Source of the DNA: Trema orientale
Lineage: Eukaryota > Streptophyta > Magnoliopsida > Rosales > Cannabaceae
Direction of reading: 5' to 3'
NCBI GenBank assembly: GCA_002914845.1
Contig: JXTC01000077.1
Span: forward strand, 478,222 to 542,221
DNA length: 64,000 bases
Of the stretch, positions 58,131 through 64,000 are shown in pieces; within the stretch, counting starts at the first letter, position 1; the number at the start of each line of letters is the position of its first letter. The notes under the pieces were generated by a model that saw only the letters and a list, made by a program, of their open reading frames with translations, had not been told where the DNA came from and made no database searches. Made by a program: the position numbers and the translations under genes.

Positions 58131-59615
58131 CAGGGGTAATTTTGGAACTCCGAAATATTCATTAAATGATATAGCAATAAAAGTCCTACTTTTGTAAATG
58201 ATTTATAAGTTGTCCCTTTTTTCATTATATGTATTAAAAGAGGGTCAAAATTGATAATCCCCCTTTTTTCGTGCGTTGAAGAAAATATTTTTTATGATGA
58301 TTGTTTTATTTATCTTTGTGAATAAGATTTATTACTCTATTCTTGTTTTATAAAGAACGGTAGAATTTTGTGTTGTTGTTCATTTTTCTATCAATTGATA
58401 ATTGATTGAATTGCTAAACTCTTAATGCCAGTAACACTTTATTAGTACATACTCTTTTTTTTTTCTTTGAAGTTATTTATTAGTACATATTTTGACACGC
58501 ATTGATCTACAATTGCAAAACCTTTATTTTCATAACTGGATTTTCATTGTCACTGGTGTAAAGCTTTCTCAATGTAACCCATGATCTTTTCATTAGGAAT
58601 AAATGCATACTCAACCCTACTGGTTTCAATTTGATGGCAAACAAATTAGTTTCTTGATATAAGGGGAAAAAAAATCAATTCTACTACATGGATGTTCCCT
58701 ATTCATCATCGAGGAAGAGCACCAAGTTGTAGGGGATTCCAGTTCTTCAATAAATATTCTCTCAGTTTTGTTGATAAATAGGAAGGGTGCAAGAGAAGAG
58801 GGTTTCTATAATTTTTTCAATAATGTTTTCTTTTAATATATATCTACTTGATTAGGTTTTTGATTATCCATTATATTGATTATTATTAGCACTTATTTTG
58901 ATTTAAGTATATTTGAAATGAGGGAGAGTTATGAAATATTTGGCCTTTTATTGCTATAAATACTAGTAATGTTTATTTTATGATCATTTTTTTTAACTAA
59001 GATAAAAAAATTTTGATCAAAAAAGAACCTTGATATATATAGAGATTTTTTTGGTTAATAAGTTCAATTAATTGCTAGATATCTATTTTGGTCATTTAAT
59101 ACTTACACAACAATTCACTGCATAGTTTATCAAATATCATAATAGTGTTTTTTCAACTTACGGTGCTTTTAAAAATATAATTTACCAAACACTCTGCTGC
59201 TTTATACTACCGCTGATTTTTCCTTCAGCACAGCTGAAAGTAATTCTTTAATAAACTACAGCTATACCAAATTGGCCCCTAGTCCTATTTGGTATTTAGG
59301 ATCCTATGTGAGGCTGGTGGTACCTGTCTGTGTACAATTAAGTAAATCATGTTCATTTGTACATGCACAGATGGGACTCACCATGATAGACTTATGCATG
59401 TGGTCTCATGACCTAGGGTTGAGTACGTACTGATCATTTCAACAGGCTCTCCCAAGAGCGAGAATATTGTTGTTAATTCATATGTGGATGACCATTTCCT
59501 GGACACAAATTTGTTTATTAGGTGGTGAGTACCCTTTGAATGTGATCACCTAGTGTACACTTTTGGTCACCACTTTAATTCAGTATGTGCATGGTGAACA
59601 CTCTCTGATGTTATC

Positions 59616-60411
59616 CGTTGGTACAAAATTTCATCTTGACACTATAAGAGAGTATGAAAAAAAAAATTAGTCACTGGTCATTATTGAAAACTGAGTCAAA
59701 ACTCCTCTCTATAGGCTAGGTTTGAGCTCGAGAGCATTGAGATGGCCTCTCTCCTGATCTCGAGGTCCCGAGGTTGCAATAGGAGGGGAAGGAGGAGGTT
59801 CTAGGGACCAGGGTGTGGTACTTACCAAATGGACTCTGAAACTTAGGTTAGTACTCAGAGTTTTAGTGACAAAATGTCTCTAGTAGAGAGCTATTAATGA
59901 GAGAAATATAAATGAGAAAAGAGAAAGGAAGAGTTTCGACTTTTAGTTTTAGCTTGCCTTCAATGTAGTGGTTGAGGGCCTTAAATATGCAATTTAGTGT
60001 GCCTTAGAGCCATTAGATGGTCTTGGGAAGGAATCCATTGATCCCAGCCCTGGATCTTGACTGAGGGAAGCGCATTTAATGCGATGAGACCTTTGGCACT
60101 ATAATAGTTCGGATATTGACCTATTTGCCGAAATAGTACACCCTAGCCTAGAGGTTATGGGCGGCTGTCAGGAACTTAGTATAATAATGATCTGTAATTT
60201 ACGGGGTTCGGAGTCGCCTCAGGCCATCATTTGGATAAACAAGAGATTTAGCTAAGTCTTCTAGGTATCCTCGGGTATCGAGGAGCAACCCGAAAGTGAG
60301 ACGACTTACCCTCGGGTCCTACGGCATGTCCTCAGGTCTCAGGGTTCTCCTCAGGTTCTACAGTGCACCCTCGGGTTTCATGCTTGGGATTTGTTGAAAT
60401 TACCCCTAATA
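59616..60411 (-). mobile_element. Solo LTR, ~800 bp
   Basis: The insert is flanked by TTATC at 59611-59615 and 60412-60416. Copy A has one uninterrupted GTTATCCATGAATAAA at 26735. On the minus strand the unit ends AAATTTTGTACCAACG, typical of an LTR 3' end, and has a CATATTTAAGGCCC TATA-like site near 59985. CCTCRGGT words are repeated five times between 60260 and 60375. No coding part is present. Confidence 0.7.
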
Positions 60412-60440
60412 TTATCCATGAAAAAATAAATTTTAATAGG

Positions 60441-60815
60441 GGGATAATTGCAGAAAAAAAAAAACCCCGAAATATGACATTTCTGTAATTTTAACCATGT
60501 TTTTTGGCTTGTGTAAAATTATACCTTTACATTTCAAATATTTACAAATTTGTACTTTATGTGTACAAATTGAATTATTCATGCTAACTAGTTTAAGTTA
60601 TTATCATTAAATTTTTTGTGATAGTCAGTAGAAATAAGATATTTTTAATTCAGATTTCGTATTTGTGAGAAATTTATTAGTCAATTTATATGCAGAAGGT
60701 ATAAATTTGCAGATATTTGAAATAAAAAGGTATAATTTTGCACAAACTAGAAGATAGGGTTTAAATTTATAGAAATGCTATACTTCATGATTTTTTTTTT
60801 TTTTGTAGATAACTC
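60441..60815. mobile_element. Mutator-like MITE with an exact empty site
   Basis: A 375-bp non-coding element with imperfect inverted ends of more than 100 bp (left GGGATAATTGCAGAAAAA; right GTAGATAACTC; inner AAAATTATACCTTT on both arms). It is flanked by the perfect 9-bp duplication TTTAATAGG (60432-60440 and 60816-60824). Copy A has TTTAATAGG once, at 26753-26761. Confidence 0.92.
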
Positions 60816-60944
60816 TTTAATAGGTGTCATTTAGTCTTTGGATTCCTCAGACTACTTTTTGTGCATGGGTTTGTTGGACTAAATTTTGTGCCACCTTTAT
60901 AACTCCATCGTCATGTATTCTTAGTATTGAGTGGAAAATTTATC

Positions 60945-63490
60945 TGCTGATGGAACAATGGTGTAAGATACCATTATGGCAAACCGTTTTGAAGCATAAA
61001 ATTGAATAAGACCCCGTTAGTATTTTTGATGGTTCATGATGAACTCTTGATCTACTCCTCGAGTACTTCAAAATCGTATATATATATTCTCAAAATGGAC
61101 TTTGGTTGAATGAGAAATGAGAACCAAAACTCTCCTCCCTTGGAGCCTATAAAAGGAGGCACATATTCTCCTAATTCTTCACACCTTCAGAAGTATTCTC
61201 TTCACTTCTCTAAATTTTCTCTCTCTATTATAGTTCTAATTTTGAGTTCTTTAGTTCAAGAATTCCTAGATCTAGTTCTGGTTAAAGTTTTGTGATACAG
61301 TTTAGGCGGTATTCAATTTGCCCGAAGTAAAAATTTGGTGCTCAGCTTTCTACTTTGAGAAATCGTATCATGGGAGATGGAAGCCTAGCAACCTCAAGTA
61401 CTATGGGAGGAGGCAAATTTGTTTTAAGAATATTGTGTAACACACATGCTTTGGTTCTACTAATACAGTTTGAAAATCTATAACTGTATGACATATAGGC
61501 CTTGGTTTTACTACTCTAGTTAGAATTTTTTTTTCCTTGTTTATTTTATTTATGCTTTAATTATAATTTTACTTTTCTTATTAATTTATTTATTCTTTAA
61601 TTATAACTATAATATAGTTGCTTTACTTATAGTTCGGCTTTATGACTATGATGTCATCTTGTTAAAGTAATTTTAGCATTTTGTTATTATAGTATTGATA
61701 ATATTATTGGTAGAATATATCACTATAATAAAGAGGGAATAGAGCGGTAACGCTTATATATCACTATAATAAAGAGGGAATAGAGCAGTAACGCCTATAC
61801 CGGCGACAATTTGTCGCTACTTTAGGATACTTTAGGAACACATAAAGCGGCGATAATCAGAAAGGCGCTGCTATATATTACAAAGGATTTTTTGAGAATT
61901 AAAAAACCCTAAAGTGGCGATATTTGTTCCTGCTTTAGATTTTTCAGTTTAAAGCGGGGACATCGCCGCTTTAAACTTTTAAGTTTAAAGCGGTGACTTT
62001 TGTCCTTGCTTTAGGTTTTTCTATTTAAAATTTTCATTATTTATTGGTGCCAAGAGAATTTGAGGGAAAAATTTTTACTCTAAAGGAGTGACTATTGTCG
62101 CTACTTCAAACTAAAAACCTAAAGCGGGGACATTAGGTTTTTCAGTTTAAAATTTTCATTATTTATTGGCACCATTATTTTACCAAAAAAATGAAATGGC
62201 GCCAAGAGAATTGTGGATGAAAATATTTACTCTAGAGGGGTGACTATTGTCGCCGCTTTAAACCTTATATTTTTTTTAAAAAAATTAATTGTAAAATTAA
62301 TTTTGAATAATTAATGAAAGTAATATTTTAAATTAATTCTTAACCCTAAAGTGGCAACTAGTTACTGCTTTAACTTTTTTGTGAAATTTTAGGCGGGCAA
62401 AATGATCGCCATAAATTTTGTAAACTTAAATAAAACGGGGTGTTTTATTTAAAGTGGTGACATTGAGTTTATAACGGCGACTTTTGTTGCCGCTTTAGAT
62501 CTTTATTTTATTCAACCTAGAAATCACTTCTTCTTCCTCTTTTCTATCTCATATGCTCTTTCTTTCTCTATAATCATTCTCTCTCTTTGATTTCTTTCTC
62601 TTAAAATCTCAACCTCCCTCTTACAAGTATTGCATCTCTTTCTCACTATAAATTCATTTTCATCTCTTTATAAAGTATATTTTCTATCTTTTTATCCATC
62701 TCTCACTTTCTTTTTCTTGATTTTTTTTTTAAAATTTTCGTTTCTTTTTTTTTTTTTGGGTCTAGCTACCACCATTGCCAACAACCACCGCTGCTATCCA
62801 CCCTCATCCACCACTGCCAGCCACCCTAATCAATCCGGTTAGTTTTGATTTTTTGTTTTTGTTTTTTTATTTTTTGATAAGTTGTTATGTTAAAAATTAG
62901 TTTTGTAATTTAAAAAACAAGTCAAAATTTATGGTTATTACATATGTGTTTATATAATTTTATTGTATTATATTTATAGTTATTATAACTACTTAATTAC
63001 TTGTTGTATATACTTATTTTAATTTTAGACAACTCTTAATATAATTGTTTTTAATATTAATTAATGTCATTAAAATATTTAGTATTTAATTATATTAATT
63101 ATTAATATCTATATTAATTTATTTAATTTAAAATATAATTATTTTTAATTTCTCATTTTAAAACTAATTAAAAATAATTTTTAAAAAGAAGATTCTAAAA
63201 CGGCGACTTGTCGCCGCTATAAGGTAATTAAATATGGCGACATAAAGTGTGCTGTTATAGAGATCTATACTAGTGGATTTAATGTGACGATTCTATAGCG
63301 GCGACTTCATCTCTATAACGGCAACAAAGTCGCTGCTTTAGACGTAAAGAGGCGACTTCATTTGTCGCCGTTCTATTCCCTTTTTGTTGTACTTAATATT
63401 ATCATCTTGTTGTTTACTATTTAAATTATTTTCCTAATATCTGTTAGTTCTTACACATGTTTATATTTAATGATGATGATTTCGCCAACA
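60945..63490 (+). mobile_element. Broken Ty1/copia-like fragment holding a CACTA element
   Basis: Absent from copy A, which reads GAAAATTTATCAACACTTTAAG near 26865. It starts TGCTGATGG and ends TTCGCCAACA. An LTR-like promoter has TATAAAAGG at 61148-61156. A primer-site-like TTGGTGCTCAGC (61334) and a short gag-like start (61370) follow. The remaining coding region is missing. It is a truncated fossil; exact LTR limits and target duplication are not clear. Confidence 0.5.
61721..63394. mobile_element. Short non-autonomous CACTA transposon
   Basis: The left end CACTATAATAAAGAGGGAAT is matched by the inverted right end ATTCCCTTTTTGTTGTACTT. Both sides are rich in GGCGACA/TGTCGCC subterminal words, often as close inverted pairs such as GGCGACAATTTGTCGC. 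The first ~41 bp of the left end are duplicated in tandem (second CACTATAAT at 61762). The flanks TAT and AAT are only a partial 3-bp match. No transposase; the interior is AT-rich. The short frame at 62630-62842 is low-complexity. Confidence 0.75.
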
Positions 63491-63838
63491 TCCAACACTT
63501 TAATGAAATTAATTTCAGTTCATCGATTGTTTGTGCCAAAATTAATCATTGATGAGGAGAGCACCTGAAAAAGAAATAATTAACTAACATTATATTAGGA
63601 AATCAACTTCACCCAAGCACTTGGGGAAATAAACAAACTGAAACGAAATCATACAAAGTGGTATTCATGGCTTTGATGGATCTGTTCCATACAAATATTA
63701 ACTTCTGCGAGACGAAATCACACAAAGTGATGTACATATAAACACACTTCGATCGATCTATTTCCATTATTTTTATACAAACACGTGCTCTAATTTATCA
63801 CACCAACCAGCTCTTTTAATCTACTGGTTATTGTTAAA

Positions 63839-64000
63839 TCAAAACCAGCTAAAAGCGATGGGACTCCCAACAACGTGTTTCCCATCTGACCATTCCAGAC
63901 GAGCGAACTCAGTAGTAGACCAAGGCATAGACCCTGCAGTAAACGTAACAGCGTAAGTCCGCTTCTCATATGGCTTCGTGAAAGTCAACGTTAATGGTTT
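63839..64000 (-). CDS. Second subtilisin-like protease gene, 3' end only
   Basis: The last 53 codons and stop of a duplicate of the gene at 27272-29596; the rest lies beyond the window. It covers the end of the Fn3-like domain and keeps the same stop (GSPIAFSWF end). I see three base differences from the first copy over this stretch, all synonymous, so this copy appears intact as far as seen. The flanking 350 bp downstream are also shared. Confidence 0.93.
   Translation of the reverse strand, partial: KPLTLTFTKPYEKRTYAVTFTAGSMPWSTTEFARLEWSDGKHVVGSPIAFSWF

Larger units (their letters stand above)
55062..59277. mobile_element. 4.2 kb TIR element, class unresolved
   Basis: Copy A of the duplication reads straight through CCTAG at 26380, whereas here CCTAG occurs twice (55057-55061 and 59278-59282) around a 4.2 kb insert. 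The insert ends are GGCCCTTTTGG and the reverse complement GGCCAATTTGG, and both subterminal regions contain a TTTGGTAAAT word. This looks like a DNA transposon (PIF/Harbinger- or hAT-like by its ends, though a 5-bp duplication fits neither well). The interior has promoter-like (55470-55600) and intron-like AT-rich DNA but no transposase that I recognise. It contains a MITE (55139-55310) and a palindromic motif island. Confidence 0.6.
47533..64000. repeat. Segmental duplication, copy B, swollen by insertions
   Basis: Collinear with 25752-27433 and continuing past the window. Shared blocks are 47533-47779, 51879-52349, 54969-55061, 59278-59615, 60412-60440, 60816-60944 and 63491-64000. Everything between them is inserted DNA absent from copy A. 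A private 46-bp duplication lies at about 52090-52180. Confidence 0.9.

Noticed and set aside
57852-58139. 95-codon frame with Arg/Phe/Asp-rich repeats
   Set aside because: Direct translation of the TCGACC..GGTCGAA motif island.

Overview
The window is plant nuclear DNA, most likely from a eudicot. It is AT-rich and full of nested transposable elements, and it holds a single-exon subtilase gene of the land-plant SBT type. The transposon families (Tekay-type Ty3 chromovirus, CACTA, hAT and Mutator MITEs, a tRNA-derived SINE) are all normal for flowering plants. I cannot name the species. No tRNA, rRNA, CRISPR or bacterial operon structure is visible. One unresolved base lies at 39962.

Layout. 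1-2592 is the end of a long Tekay-type LTR. 2593-9453 is gene-free DNA with a degenerate tandem repeat, a palindromic Mutator-like MITE and a cluster of three other MITE-like repeats. 9454-21241 is a nested block: a ~1.9 kb LTR is split by a ~9.9 kb Ty3/gypsy Tekay-type fossil (10923-20808) read on the minus strand. 21242-25751 holds a tandem pair of long palindromic MITEs and an AT-rich minisatellite. 27272-29596 (minus) is the one complete host gene, encoding a secreted subtilisin-like protease; a hAT MITE sits about 400 bp upstream of its start. 30387-47530 has no certain gene. It carries decayed LTRs, a 603-bp tandem duplication, exon-like fragments, a SINE, a possible Pack-MULE (43656-44792) and a second hAT MITE.

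From about 47533 to the right edge the window repeats the DNA downstream of the subtilase gene (25752-27433) in the same order and orientation, and it ends in the last 53 codons of a second subtilase gene (63839-64000). The locus is therefore a tandem subtilase duplication. In the first copy the shared spacer is about 1.5 kb. In the second it has grown to about 16 kb by at least six separate insertions, several of them nested: an LTR holding a CACTA element, an LTR holding another LTR, a 4.2 kb terminal-inverted-repeat element, a third LTR, a Mutator-like MITE, and a copia-like fragment holding a second CACTA element. Because the first copy still shows several of the empty sites, target-site duplications and element ends can be read directly.

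I found no clearly new multi-gene system. The most informative structures are the insertion record of the duplicated spacer, the candidate gene capture at 43656-44792, the unclassified 4.2 kb insertion, and a 300-bp island of repeated palindromic TCGA motifs.
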